Assembly (NCBI GenBank): GCA_030652335.1
Contig: JAUSAW010000007.1
Span: forward strand, 82,427 to 146,426
DNA from: Gammaproteobacteria bacterium
Lineage (GTDB): Bacteria > Pseudomonadota > Gammaproteobacteria > Francisellales > CACEW01
Reading direction: 5' to 3'
Length of the DNA stretch: 64,000 nt
Shown: positions 46,033 through 54,651 of the stretch, one piece after another
Numbering within the stretch: the first letter of the stretch is position 1
How the letters are laid out: each line of letters begins with the position of its first letter
Position numbers and translations under genes: made by a program
The notes under the pieces: model-generated
Database searches by the model: none
Told to the model about the DNA's origin: nothing
The model's input: only the letters and a program-made list of their open reading frames with translations

Positions 46033-46719
46033 ATGACATCCAATGAAAAAATAGCCTTAAATACCCTTTGTCAAAAAATTGGCTACCAATTTAATGATAT
46101 GGAATTATTGCATCAAGCCTTAACCCATCGCAGCATTTCAGGCCCCCATAACGAACGCTTAGAGTTTTTAGGCGATGCGGTTTTAGGCATGACTGTTGCT
46201 GAAGCCTTATATACTAAATTTCCCAAAGCCAATGAAGGTGAATTAAGTCGACTACGCGCCAGCTTAGTAAAAGGTGAAACCTTGGCTATAGTGGCTCAAG
46301 AGTTCGCCATAGGCGATTATTTGCGATTAGGTTCAGGCGAGTTAAAAAGTGGTGGGTTTCGCCGTAATTCCATATTAGAAGATGCCATCGAAGCTATTAT
46401 CGGAGCGGCCTATTTAGATAGCGACTTTCTAAAGGCGCAAGCGATGGTACTGAGCTGGTTTAAGTCCCGGATCGATAAGTTATCTTTAACCGATAGCTTG
46501 CGCGATTCTAAAAGTCGTTTGCAAGAGTATTTACAGGGTAAGGGTTTAAGCTTGCCTGTCTATGAATTGTTAGGTACAGAAGGCCCAGATCACGATCAGG
46601 TTTTTAAGGTTTGTTGCCAGGTTAAAGGCCTTAATTTATCGGCTGAGGCTAGAGGCTCTAGTTGTCGTCAAGCGGAGCAAGATGCTGCTAAAGCCATCCT
46701 CGAGTTAATAAAGTTATAA
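46033..46719 (+). CDS. rnc: Ribonuclease III
   Basis: 228 aa. Signature ERLEFLGDAVLGM (metal-binding Glu and Asp) and EDAIEAIIGAAYLDS, then a double-stranded RNA-binding domain ending SSCRQAEQDAAKAILELIKL. Processes rRNA and structured mRNAs. In most gammaproteobacteria era follows directly; here about 1.3 kb with two small-protein cassettes has come between. Confidence 0.96.
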   Translation: MTSNEKIALNTLCQKIGYQFNDMELLHQALTHRSISGPHNERLEFLGDAVLGMTVAEALYTKFPKANEGELSRLRASLVKGETLAIVAQEFAIGDYLRLGSGELKSGGFRRNSILEDAIEAIIGAAYLDSDFLKAQAMVLSWFKSRIDKLSLTDSLRDSKSRLQEYLQGKGLSLPVYELLGTEGPDHDQVFKVCCQVKGLNLSAEARGSSCRQAEQDAAKAILELIKL

Positions 46720-46799
46720 TTAATTGCATATAAATAGTTGACATTAAAATATAATCCATGTATTGTTGGCTATAACTACTTAAAAAGTTGATTACAACC

Positions 46800-46919
46800 A
46801 TGAACAAGATGATGAATAAACAGCAAGGAAAAACAGGGGTCGCAATGGCCACTGTTGCTGTTTGTCATTTTCTTTATGCAATCCCTTCTAAAATCTCCTC
46901 GCTAAATCTGCTGGCTTAG
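46800..46919 (+). CDS. 39-aa small ORF, first copy of the rnc-era cassette
   Basis: Reads MNKMMNKQQGKTGVAMATVA, then VCHFLYAIPSKISSLNLLA. The second cassette has a paralog of 38 aa with the same layout (M-N-x-M, K-Q-Q, A-M-A-x-V-A-V-C-x-F), and nucleotide similarity is high over the first 80 bp. No strong ribosome site before this ATG; an internal ATG (46845) follows AGGGG and would give a 24-aa peptide in both copies. The stop codon lies inside a hairpin loop. A leader peptide or a small secreted/toxic peptide are both possible. Confidence 0.5.
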   Translation: MNKMMNKQQGKTGVAMATVAVCHFLYAIPSKISSLNLLA

Positions 46920-46924
46920 CCAGC
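46910..46924. promoter_or_regulatory. Hairpin overlapping the stop of the 39-aa ORF
   Basis: GCTGGC-TTA-GCCAGC, perfect 6-bp stem whose loop contains part of the TAG stop. A hairpin sits in the same place in the second cassette. No T-tract, so not a simple terminator; it could couple small-ORF translation to the downstream gene. Confidence 0.5.
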
Positions 46925-47016
46925 CAAACTCACTCGCACTCAAAATTCGTGTTTTAAATTTGCCATGTAATGGCTAATGCATTCGTTTATACAAAAATTC
47001 TTTCAAGGAGATTATT

Positions 47017-47307
47017 ATGAATACTAAAAACTTTATTGCGTCTGCTACTGTTTTCGCCGCTGGTGTTACTGGTGCTATCTGTTCTGTTAGAGCCATGGAT
47101 TCTGAACATATAGATCCTAGCAAGCCATCCACAAGCCCTATTTCAGCAGGCGCTGGGATTGGATTTGGTGCTAGCGCATGTGCCGTATTCGCTGGTATCG
47201 CTGGAATGATACGTGCAGCTGGATCTTCTCCAGGCGTGACCATTGCAACATCAGGATCTACTGCTCCTAAGGTAGATCCTGATAGGTATGCAATAATCCC
47301 TGCCTAA
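47017..47307 (+). CDS. 96-aa hydrophobic Gly/Ala-rich small protein, first cassette
   Basis: ATG after AGGAG at good spacing. MNTKNFIASATVFAAGVTGA is a signal-peptide-like start, with possible cleavage near VRAMDS. A second Gly/Ala-rich hydrophobic stretch follows (GAGIGFGASACAVFAGIAGM), then a polar tail. A strong terminator follows. Not in any family I recognise. Gly/Ala helices of this kind occur in bacteriocins, holin-like proteins and other membrane-active peptides, which is only a resemblance. Confidence 0.6.
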   Translation: MNTKNFIASATVFAAGVTGAICSVRAMDSEHIDPSKPSTSPISAGAGIGFGASACAVFAGIAGMIRAAGSSPGVTIATSGSTAPKVDPDRYAIIPA

Positions 47308-47328
47308 GCAGTCAGCGAGAATAAATGT

Positions 47329-47360
47329 AATCAGCTTATAGCGATATAAGCTGATTTTTT
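47329..47360 (+). terminator. Rho-independent terminator of the first cassette
   Basis: AATCAGCTTATA-GCGA-TATAAGCTGATT, perfect 12-bp stem running into a T-tract. Confidence 0.9.
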
Positions 47361-47433
47361 ATAAAAAGCCTAGATTTTAGCATTTCTTTACCGTATAAAT
47401 AATGATAACTACATAATTAGTTGATACGCCATC

Positions 47434-47550
47434 ATGAACAGAATGATTATTAAACAGCAAGTGAAAGCAGGTGCCGCAATGGCTTCTGTTGCTGTTTGTC
47501 GTTTTATTTCTGCTTCTATCTCTGTTAATTCTCACTACCATTGGGCTTAA
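47434..47550 (+). CDS. 38-aa small ORF, second copy of the rnc-era cassette
   Basis: Reads MNRMIIKQQVKAGAAMASVA, then VCRFISASISVNSHYHWA; paralog of the ORF at 46800. The common core is M-N-x-M-x2-K-Q-Q-x-K-x-G-x-A-M-A-x-V-A-V-C-x-F, while the C-terminal halves have diverged. As in the first copy an internal ATG follows an AGGTG. Conservation of the frame between copies, with differences mostly tolerated, argues that it is translated. Confidence 0.5.
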   Translation: MNRMIIKQQVKAGAAMASVAVCRFISASISVNSHYHWA

Positions 47551-47593
47551 GCCCTAACTAACTCTATCTCCTCCACAGTGTTGCGTTTTTTTA

Positions 47594-47614
47594 TTGGCTG
47601 AATTTATCAGCCAA
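47594..47614. promoter_or_regulatory. Hairpin before the second hydrophobic gene
   Basis: TTGGCTGA-ATTTA-TCAGCCAA, perfect 8-bp stem between the 38-aa ORF and the 95-aa gene, matching in place the hairpin of the first cassette. A T7 run precedes it rather than follows it. Confidence 0.5.
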
Positions 47615-47644
47615 CCCAATTTATTAAAATTTTAGGAGAGTGCT

Positions 47645-47932
47645 ATGACTACGACTTCAAGAGAACAAAGCGATTTAATTTTAACTATAGTAAAGTTAAA
47701 TGGATTATTATTGGCTGGTGTAGGACTGGGTACACAATTGCCTGCTGACATTGGCTCAGCTGCAGCTATGATGGCGGGCGGCTTAGCGATAGCGATTGCG
47801 GTCACTATGTTTCAATGTTGTTCTCAAAAAAATGAAGGAACGGCATATCAACAGGCGGAGGTTCCTTTCTATGTTGCTTTAATGCCGGGTAGTGAGCCAT
47901 CTGCAGCAATACTAGTTCAGTCTGAACAATAA
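47645..47932 (+). CDS. 95-aa hydrophobic Gly/Ala-rich small protein, second cassette
   Basis: ATG after AGGAG. Two hydrophobic segments (IVKLNGLLLAGVGLGTQL and IGSAAAMMAGGLAIAIAVTM), a Cys pair (QCCSQ) right after the second, and a polar tail. It has no classical signal peptide, unlike the 96-aa protein of the first cassette, and little sequence identity with it, though size, Gly/Ala bias and position match. A terminator follows. No family recognised. Confidence 0.6.
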   Translation: MTTTSREQSDLILTIVKLNGLLLAGVGLGTQLPADIGSAAAMMAGGLAIAIAVTMFQCCSQKNEGTAYQQAEVPFYVALMPGSEPSAAILVQSEQ

Positions 47933-47952
47933 ATATCAGCAAAATTATAGTG

Positions 47953-47988
47953 AGCCCAGCCCATAGCAATATGGGTTGGGCTTTTATT
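47953..47988 (+). terminator. Rho-independent terminator of the second cassette
   Basis: AGCCCA-x-CCCATA / TATGGG-x-TGGGCT type long stem with a GCAA loop, followed by TTTTATT. Confidence 0.85.
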
Positions 47989-48045
47989 CATTGTAGCTTA
48001 GCGTCATCCCCTTTATAATCATGCTTTAATTAATTGGAAATCAAT

Positions 48046-48930
48046 GTGAATCACACTCGTTGCGGAAATGTCGGTATTATAGGTCGGCCTAATGTAGGCA
48101 AATCCACTCTACTTAATACCATCTTAGGCCAAAAGCTTTCTATTACCTGCAATAAGCCGCAGACCACCAGACATCAAATTTTAGGTATTAAAACCGAGGG
48201 CGATGTTCAAGCCATTTATGTCGATACCCCTGGTATGCATCGCAATCAAGAGAAAGCGATTAACCGCTACATGAACCGTGCGGCCTCGAGCATTATTCAC
48301 GATGTCGATGTAATCGTATTTATTATCGAGCCTAAATGGACCCCGGAAGAAGACTGGATTGTAGAACGTTTAAAAACTGCCGAATGCCCGGTAATTTTAG
48401 TGATTAATAAAATCGATACCATTAAAATTAAATCTGAACTTTTGCCATTGCTCGATACGGCGTCAAAGCGCATGAACTTTGCTCAAATTATTCCGATCTC
48501 AGCCAAGCAAGCCACCCAAGTAGCTTCCTTAGAAAAGACCCTGGTTCAATATTTACCTGAACAGCCTTTTATTTACCCCGAAGATCAGATTACCGATCGC
48601 TCGGAGCGCTTTTTAACCTCAGAGATTATCCGCGAAAAATTAATGCGTTCCTTAGGCCAGGAGCTCCCTTATATTTTAACCGTTGAGATCGATGCCTTTA
48701 AAGAAGAGGGCGATGCTTACGATATCGCGGCCACTATCTATGTGCAGCGCTCAACTCAAAAAGCCATCGTCATCGGTGCCAAAGGCCAGAAATTAAAAGA
48801 AATCGGAACCGAATCTCGCCTGGAAATACAAAAAGCCTTCGATCGTCGAGTGCATTTGCAGCTATGGGTTAAGGTTCGTGAGAACTGGGCCGATGATGAA
48901 AGGATGTTGCGTCAATTAGGGTATGAATAG
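48046..48930 (+). CDS. era: GTPase Era
   Basis: 294 aa from GTG 48046 with GGAAA upstream; the TTG at 48034 is in frame but less likely. Binds the 3' end of 16S rRNA during 30S maturation. G1 GRPNVGKST, G3 DTPGMH, G4 NKID, then a KH domain with VIGAKGQKLKEIG. It has its own upstream space after the cassette terminator, so it is no longer in one transcript with rnc, or depends on readthrough. recO, which usually follows, is absent. Confidence 0.96.
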   Translation: MNHTRCGNVGIIGRPNVGKSTLLNTILGQKLSITCNKPQTTRHQILGIKTEGDVQAIYVDTPGMHRNQEKAINRYMNRAASSIIHDVDVIVFIIEPKWTPEEDWIVERLKTAECPVILVINKIDTIKIKSELLPLLDTASKRMNFAQIIPISAKQATQVASLEKTLVQYLPEQPFIYPEDQITDRSERFLTSEIIREKLMRSLGQELPYILTVEIDAFKEEGDAYDIAATIYVQRSTQKAIVIGAKGQKLKEIGTESRLEIQKAFDRRVHLQLWVKVRENWADDERMLRQLGYE

Positions 48931-48998
48931 ATTACAGTTATATTCAGCATTTTTTTGTTATAATCGCTCCAATTAATGGAGTTTAGACAAGGACTGCT

Positions 48999-50060
48999 AT
49001 GTATAATAAGCCTGTTTCATCTTTTCGTGGTGTATTACACTTTCTTTTTATGACCATTTTGCTCGGTACTTATAGCCTAGTAAAGCCTGAGCAAGAGGAG
49101 TTCGAAATTTTGCCCTCAGGTGATGTAAAAGGCAGGGGGCACAGTAATCTTAGTATCGCTGTTAGCTTAGCCTTATACGATGAATCGCTTAAAGGAAAAA
49201 TTACCAATAACCCATCACGGATTATTCTGGATATTGATGCCTTTTCTAAGGTTATACCTTTAAGTTGTATTGAGACAAAGCCCGAATGCGAGACTGAAAT
49301 GACAACATATGGCAGTCATGCGCAGCATTACAACTCTCATCCTGATATGTGGCAAGTTTTCACAGGAGTGATGGGGCGTTATGTTTATACAGTACCTGTG
49401 TTTTATCAGCTTGCTGGTGTCAGTCCCTCGTTTTGGGATAGCCTTAATTCAGTTATTGTAGCAAGCAATTCGTATTATTTTAATCGTGCTACTTGCAATG
49501 AAGTTACTGCAGTGAGCTATATGAAATTATTAGCCGAACAAGAAAGAGAGCTGGCGCGCCATAATGAGCTGACTTTCCCTTATATTTATAAAGTTGTTGT
49601 GCAGAATAAAGTAAAAGTCGATTTGACGTCTTCTGATTATTATGACCATGTATTTTTAATGGTATCAAAAATTGCTATTCCGGATACCAAAAATATTAAA
49701 TCGCATAGCGATATCACAATGCTTTCACAGGAAGTACAAGACTCAATACATATAATCGATGTATATAATAGTAGGATTTTTACCCCATTATATTCTGAGT
49801 TTGCATTAGCCATGCATTCAGGACGCTATTGTGCAAAAATTAGTGTAATGCCCATGATAAATTATAAAGAATTGCAACGCGGCGCCTCTAAATTTCCAGG
49901 GTCTCAAGGCCCGTTTTTAAAAGCTATGCAATTAAGTGAGCAGATTCAAGATCTTGGGCATGAGGCTGGGGTAGAGGGTAAAAAAATTATCGCTGAATTA
50001 AAAGCATCACGTCCGGATAAAGAAATTTTTGAAGAGCGGTATGGATTTAGTCCGGCGTAG
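48999..50060 (+). CDS. Papain-like/C-H-D cysteine enzyme-type protein; candidate effector
   Basis: 353 aa, ATG after AAGGA, with -10 TATAAT at 48959-48964. A hydrophobic segment at about 10-28 could anchor or export it. The centre follows the layout of secreted cysteine peptidase/transglutaminase-like domains: C166 in NRATCNEVTAVSYMKLL, H217 in YYDHVFLMVSK, D254 in IHIIDVYNSRIF. In many effectors the same order appears as N-C-x-E-x-A, then D-H-x-F-x-V, then D-P-W. The Asp-Pro-Trp end is D-V-Y here. No clear export signal at the C-terminus. The assignment is from motif order, not from overall similarity. Confidence 0.5.
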   Translation: MYNKPVSSFRGVLHFLFMTILLGTYSLVKPEQEEFEILPSGDVKGRGHSNLSIAVSLALYDESLKGKITNNPSRIILDIDAFSKVIPLSCIETKPECETEMTTYGSHAQHYNSHPDMWQVFTGVMGRYVYTVPVFYQLAGVSPSFWDSLNSVIVASNSYYFNRATCNEVTAVSYMKLLAEQERELARHNELTFPYIYKVVVQNKVKVDLTSSDYYDHVFLMVSKIAIPDTKNIKSHSDITMLSQEVQDSIHIIDVYNSRIFTPLYSEFALAMHSGRYCAKISVMPMINYKELQRGASKFPGSQGPFLKAMQLSEQIQDLGHEAGVEGKKIIAELKASRPDKEIFEERYGFSPA

Positions 50061-50074
50061 TGAGGGCGAGTGGA

Positions 50075-50392
50075 TTATTCAGGAGTCCATTCACCAGATT
50101 GTTGGATGGCGTCATACATAGCATCAGGAGCTAAATCCAACTCGCCTGGCCAGGTAATTACGCCACGCTCGATATAGACCTTATTAAAAAATGCTTGATC
50201 GCGTAGCTTAGAAAAGACCCCAGCGCCAGCGCTAGTAATAAGTTTTTCCATATTTACGGTTCCAGAGCTTCTATCGATAAATTTAACTTGAAGACGATAG
50301 TTGGGAAGAGGTAATATTTCAATGGCCCGCCAATTGGCAGGTGAAGTTATTCTAACGGCGCTATTTTGTGAGGCATTTGTTTCGCTTCGCAT
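50075..50392 (-). CDS. DUF2442 domain protein
   Basis: 105 aa from ATG 50392 (GGAA upstream). Pattern of DUF2442: YRLQVKFIDRSSGTVNMEKL, then FSKLRDQAFFNKVYIERGVI and TWPGELDLAPDAMYD. These small proteins often stand next to a DUF4160 partner in toxin-antitoxin-like or mobile settings, but no partner is seen. Converges on the papain-like gene; an inverted repeat element lies just upstream. Confidence 0.8.
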   Translation of the reverse strand: MRSETNASQNSAVRITSPANWRAIEILPLPNYRLQVKFIDRSSGTVNMEKLITSAGAGVFSKLRDQAFFNKVYIERGVITWPGELDLAPDAMYDAIQQSGEWTPE

Positions 50393-50417
50393 AATTTCCA
50401 CTCGTAGGTAGGCAGCC

Positions 50418-50528
50418 TGTCATTCTCGCGCAGGCGGGAATCCAGTAAAAGTCTATGATAAGTGCTATTATACTTGTCAGTCAAAGTTTTTTGTTAATAT
50501 CTGGATTCCCGCCTGCGCGGGAATGACA
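50418..50528. repeat. 111-bp element with 28-bp terminal inverted repeats (MITE- or dRS3-like)
   Basis: Arms 50418-50445 and 50501-50528 are complementary with one mismatch and contain ATTCCCGCGCAGGCGGGAAT, itself an internal palindrome; the 55-bp middle is AT-rich. The arm sequence resembles widespread GTCATTCCCGC...GGGAATCC repeats such as neisserial dRS3. No coding capacity. It lies 22 bp before hrpA. Confidence 0.8.
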
Positions 50529-50550
50529 ATTTGCGCGGAAAATAATTAGT

Positions 50551-53500
50551 ATGAATATCACATTCCCTGATTCTTTACCCATTACTCAAAAAATCGAGGA
50601 AATCTCTACGCTATTACAAAAGCATCAAGTGCTTATTGTGGCGGGTGAGACGGGTTCGGGTAAATCCACTCAGTTACCTAAAATTTGTTTAAGCTTAGGT
50701 CTGGCTAAAAAAGGCAAGATCGGACACACCCAGCCTAGGCGATTAGCTGCGCGAAATGTAGCGGCGCGAGTGGCTGAAGAGCTTGAAACAGAATTGGGTT
50801 CACTCGTTGGCTATCATGTTCGCTTTCACGATCAGTTTAATGAACAGACCAAAATTAAAGTGATGACCGATGGGATTTTGCTGGCTGAAGTTCAACAGGA
50901 TCGGTTGCTTAGCCAATATGATGTGCTAATTATCGATGAAGCCCATGAGCGTAGTTTAAATATCGATTTTCTATTGGGCTATTTAAGGCAGTTGCTGCCC
51001 AAGCGTCCTGACCTTAAAATTATCATTACTTCGGCCACTATCGATCATATTAAATTTTCCAAGCATTTTAATAATGCGCCTATCGTTGAAGTATCGGGTC
51101 GAACTTATCCTGTCGATATCCGTTATAGACCTTTAGCCGATGAAGAAGAGCCTGATCAAATTCAAGGCATTGTTAAGGCCGTCGATGAATTAAGTCATGA
51201 AGGTAATGGCGATATATTGGTGTTTTTAAGTACCGAGCGCGAAATCCATGAAACAGCCGAAGCCTTAAGAAAACAGACTCCTAAATTTTATGAAGTGGTG
51301 CCGCTTTATGCGCGATTGACCATGGGTGAACAGCAAAAAGTCTTTCAGCCTGGCTCGATGCGGCGCATTATTTTAAGCACTAACGTTGCCGAAACTTCGA
51401 TTACCGTGCCGCGCATCCATTATGTTATCGATGCGGGTTTTGCGCGATTAAGCCGTTATAACTATAAAAATAAAGTGCAGCGTTTACCGATCGAAGCGAT
51501 ATCTCAGGCCAGTGCCAATCAACGTTCGGGACGCTGTGGGCGGATAGCCCCTGGAATATGCATTAGGCTATATAGTGAAGCGGACTTTCAAAGCAGAGAC
51601 TTGTATACCGAACCTGAAATCTTACGGACTAATTTGGCGGCTATTATTTTGCAGATGGCCGTTTTTCGACTAGGTAAAATTGAAGACTTCCCCTTTATTA
51701 ATCCACCGGATTCGCGCTTCGTTACCGATGGCTATAAGCTTTTGCAGGAATTGCAGGCTCTCGATTATAAAGATGAAATAACGGCCAATGGCAGGCTGAT
51801 GTCGCGGTTCCCGGTCGATCCGCGATTAGCGAGAATGATAGTAGCGGCCGCGCAATCGAAATGCTTGCGAGAAGTGTTGGTTATCGTCAGTTGCTTAAGC
51901 GTACAAGATCCACGTGAACGCCCTAAAGATTTTCAGCAACAGGCTGATCAGGCCCAACAAGTGTATCAGCATGAAAGTTCAGATTTTTTTAGCATTTTAA
52001 ATCTGTGGGACCATTATCATCACGCTCTGCAAGCCTCTTCACAAAATAAAATGAAGCAGTATTGCAGAACGCATTTCCTATCCTATATTAGAATGCGAGA
52101 ATGGACCGAGGTCTATCGCCAACTTTTGGAATCCTGTCAGACGCTAAAATTTGAAGTGCCTATTAAGCAATATCAGTCAGCGCTGAATGAATATTCACAT
52201 CATGATTATCAGCGCATTCATCAGGCCCTTTTAACCGGATCATTAAGCTTAATTGGCCAATGGCTAGAAGAAAGGACTTATTTAGGGCCGCGCAATATTA
52301 AATTTCAAATCTTTCCAGGCTCTAAGCAGGCTAAGCGCAAACCCAAATGGTTAATGTGCGCTAGCTTTATCGAAACCACTCAAATTTTCGCCTTAACTAT
52401 CGCCAAGATCGATCCCGAGTGGATCGAAAAAATAGCACCGGCTTATTTGATTAAACGCAGTTATTCAGAACCGCATTGGGAAAAAGATCGGGCTCAAGTG
52501 GTGGCATTTGAAAAATTGACTTTATATGGCTTAGAAATTATTCCTAAGCGTAAGGTAAGTTATGCCAGAATCGATCCAAGCTTAGCGCGGGAATTATTTA
52601 TTCGTCATGCTTTAGTCGAGGGTGAATTTAATAGCCGTGCTGCTTTTATTATTCATAACCAGCAATTACTGATCGATGCTGAAGGGCTTGAGCATAAAGG
52701 CCGACGTCGTGGCATAGTCGTTAATGAATTACAGCTATTTGAATTTTATGATCAACGCCTGCCGAAAGAAATAGTAGGTGGAATTGAATTTGAACGATGG
52801 ATTAAGGCCTTAAGTCTTGAGTCGCAACAGGCTTTGCATCTATCCGAGCAAGATGTGGTCACCGATCAAGCGGGATCTATTCAGGTACAACAGTTTCCCG
52901 ATACCTTAATTATTAATCAGATCAAGCTGCCATTGCACTATCGGTTCGAACCTGGACATAATGAAGATGGCGTGAGTATCAGGGTGCCCTTGGCGGTACT
53001 GAATCAATTAACGGAAGCGATTTGCCAGTGGTTGGTTACGGGCTTATTAAAAGAGAAAATTACCGAGCTGATTCGTGGTTTACCTAAATCGATTCGTCGA
53101 AATTTTGTGCCGGCGCCTAATTTTGCAGAGGCAAGTTTTGAGCAAATTCATAATGCCGATAAACAGCAGTCCTTATTTATTACCTTAGCAGCCGAGCTTA
53201 AGCGCATGACGGGTGTTTTAGTGCCTGAAGAGACCTGGGCTGAAATCGAGTTGCCGGCTCATTTAAAAATGAATATCCAGATTATCGATAACGAAGGCGA
53301 GCTAATTACACAGGGTCGCGATTTAAAGGTGATAAAACAATTTTTGCGCGGTGAAATGCAAGAGACTGCCGCTACATTGCATAGTGAGATCGAACAGTCC
53401 GGCATTGTTAATTGGAGTTTTGGGTCCTTGCCTGAGACCGTATCGATTGTGCAGGGCAAGATGGAAGCCTTAGCCTATCCCGCTATAATTGCCGAAGACA

Positions 53501-54228
53501 ATAGCGTAGCGATTCAGGCGGTGCCAACCAAACAAGAGGCTGAACGTTTAACGCTACTTGGTCTGCGCCAGCTCTTTATGTTGCAGTGTAAAAAAGAGCT
53601 GCGTGAGCTTAAGTCGATGCCGGAGCTTAATGCCCTTATGTTAAAATTCTCCAAAACCATTAGTAAGTCGCAATGTGTGGACGATTTTGCCGCTAAAGTA
53701 TTCGATCGAGTATTTCTAGCCGAGGGCGAGGTTCGAAGCGAGGCTGCTTTTATTGAAGCCTTAAGCCAGCGCGGGCAATTACATTCAGAAGGGAAAAAAC
53801 TGATTCAGCAGCTAAGCGCTATTGCCAGCTCATATCAGGAACTATCCAAGTTATTGGCTTCAAATGTACCCGCCGCATTTACATCGATTTATCAGGATAT
53901 ACAGTCCCAGCTAAAGCAGCTTATCTATGCTAATTTTATGCAAAATACCCCCGATGAATGGTTTAAGCGTGTAAATATTTATATTCAAGCGATGATAAGG
54001 CGCCTGGATAAGCTTAAGCAAAGCCCCGAGAAAGATCGTCAGGCGATGATAGTGGTTCAAGGCTTAGCGCAGGCCTATCATTCTGTTAATGAGATTAAGC
54101 GCATCAAATTAGATGCTGAGAAGTTTTGCTGGTTATTGGAAGAGCTAAGGGTGTCTTTATTTGCTCAAGAATTAAAAACCGCTGTGCCAGTATCGGAGCA
54201 GCGGTTGAAAAAGCTTTTATTAGTATAA
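50551..54228 (+). CDS. hrpA: ATP-dependent RNA helicase HrpA
   Basis: 1225-aa DEAH-box helicase. Walker A GETGSGKST, motif II DEAHERS, motif III SAT, motif V region STNVAETSITVP, motif VI QRSGRCGR; then HA2/ratchet, OB fold and the long bacterial C-terminal extension (DUF3418). It rescues stalled or collided ribosomes in E. coli. Length is near the E. coli protein (1300 aa). The start ATG has only a weak ribosome site, GGAAAA, and lies right behind the inverted repeat element, which may affect expression. Confidence 0.95.
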   Translation: MNITFPDSLPITQKIEEISTLLQKHQVLIVAGETGSGKSTQLPKICLSLGLAKKGKIGHTQPRRLAARNVAARVAEELETELGSLVGYHVRFHDQFNEQTKIKVMTDGILLAEVQQDRLLSQYDVLIIDEAHERSLNIDFLLGYLRQLLPKRPDLKIIITSATIDHIKFSKHFNNAPIVEVSGRTYPVDIRYRPLADEEEPDQIQGIVKAVDELSHEGNGDILVFLSTEREIHETAEALRKQTPKFYEVVPLYARLTMGEQQKVFQPGSMRRIILSTNVAETSITVPRIHYVIDAGFARLSRYNYKNKVQRLPIEAISQASANQRSGRCGRIAPGICIRLYSEADFQSRDLYTEPEILRTNLAAIILQMAVFRLGKIEDFPFINPPDSRFVTDGYKLLQELQALDYKDEITANGRLMSRFPVDPRLARMIVAAAQSKCLREVLVIVSCLSVQDPRERPKDFQQQADQAQQVYQHESSDFFSILNLWDHYHHALQASSQNKMKQYCRTHFLSYIRMREWTEVYRQLLESCQTLKFEVPIKQYQSALNEYSHHDYQRIHQALLTGSLSLIGQWLEERTYLGPRNIKFQIFPGSKQAKRKPKWLMCASFIETTQIFALTIAKIDPEWIEKIAPAYLIKRSYSEPHWEKDRAQVVAFEKLTLYGLEIIPKRKVSYARIDPSLARELFIRHALVEGEFNSRAAFIIHNQQLLIDAEGLEHKGRRRGIVVNELQLFEFYDQRLPKEIVGGIEFERWIKALSLESQQALHLSEQDVVTDQAGSIQVQQFPDTLIINQIKLPLHYRFEPGHNEDGVSIRVPLAVLNQLTEAICQWLVTGLLKEKITELIRGLPKSIRRNFVPAPNFAEASFEQIHNADKQQSLFITLAAELKRMTGVLVPEETWAEIELPAHLKMNIQIIDNEGELITQGRDLKVIKQFLRGEMQETAATLHSEIEQSGIVNWSFGSLPETVSIVQGKMEALAYPAIIAEDNSVAIQAVPTKQEAERLTLLGLRQLFMLQCKKELRELKSMPELNALMLKFSKTISKSQCVDDFAAKVFDRVFLAEGEVRSEAAFIEALSQRGQLHSEGKKLIQQLSAIASSYQELSKLLASNVPAAFTSIYQDIQSQLKQLIYANFMQNTPDEWFKRVNIYIQAMIRRLDKLKQSPEKDRQAMIVVQGLAQAYHSVNEIKRIKLDAEKFCWLLEELRVSLFAQELKTAVPVSEQRLKKLLLV

Positions 54229-54237
54229 TCTATCCCT

Positions 54238-54612
54238 TTATTCCCATTTAGGCTGATTGATACTTTCTGCTACATTTTTTAAAGAGTCTTCAAGAGATCT
54301 GTGTTTCCAAGGATTGAAGGGCGACTTCGCTGCTTCAATGCCATCAGATTTTAGCCAGGCGTTAAATAATAGAGCGCTTTGCGTACCACTTTCCAGATAT
54401 TCTTTTGTGAATAACGCTTCACATTTATAATGCTTTAAAAAGTCGTCCATGCTTAAATTGGGATTTTCTCCTTTATATACTAAATTATCCGTAGTATAAG
54501 CTAAGTATTTTTTAAGAAAAGGAATTTGAGGAGCATCCCAAAATGCGCGGCGAAACGGCCCTTTTCGATGGTTATAGAGCTCAATTCTAGCTTTTAATTC
54601 AGTTAATAGCAT
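54238..54612 (-). CDS. Hypothetical protein, 124 aa
   Basis: Soluble, charged, no signal or membrane segment. Aromatic-rich (RRAFWDAPQIPFLKKYLAYT, FNPWKHRSLEDSL) and probably all-helical. GGAA lies 10 nt upstream of the ATG. No family recognised. It converges on hrpA with 9 bp between. The size, lone position and lack of relatives that I recognise fit an accessory or host-interaction gene, but nothing shows that directly. Confidence 0.5.
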   Translation of the reverse strand: MLLTELKARIELYNHRKGPFRRAFWDAPQIPFLKKYLAYTTDNLVYKGENPNLSMDDFLKHYKCEALFTKEYLESGTQSALLFNAWLKSDGIEAAKSPFNPWKHRSLEDSLKNVAESINQPKWE

Positions 54613-54651
54613 GGTTTTTAGGTTCCAGTAAAATAAGGGTTTATTTTGCGT

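Noticed and set aside
50075..50392. Toxin-antitoxin pair with the DUF2442 gene
   Set aside because: No DUF4160 or other partner ORF is adjacent on either side.
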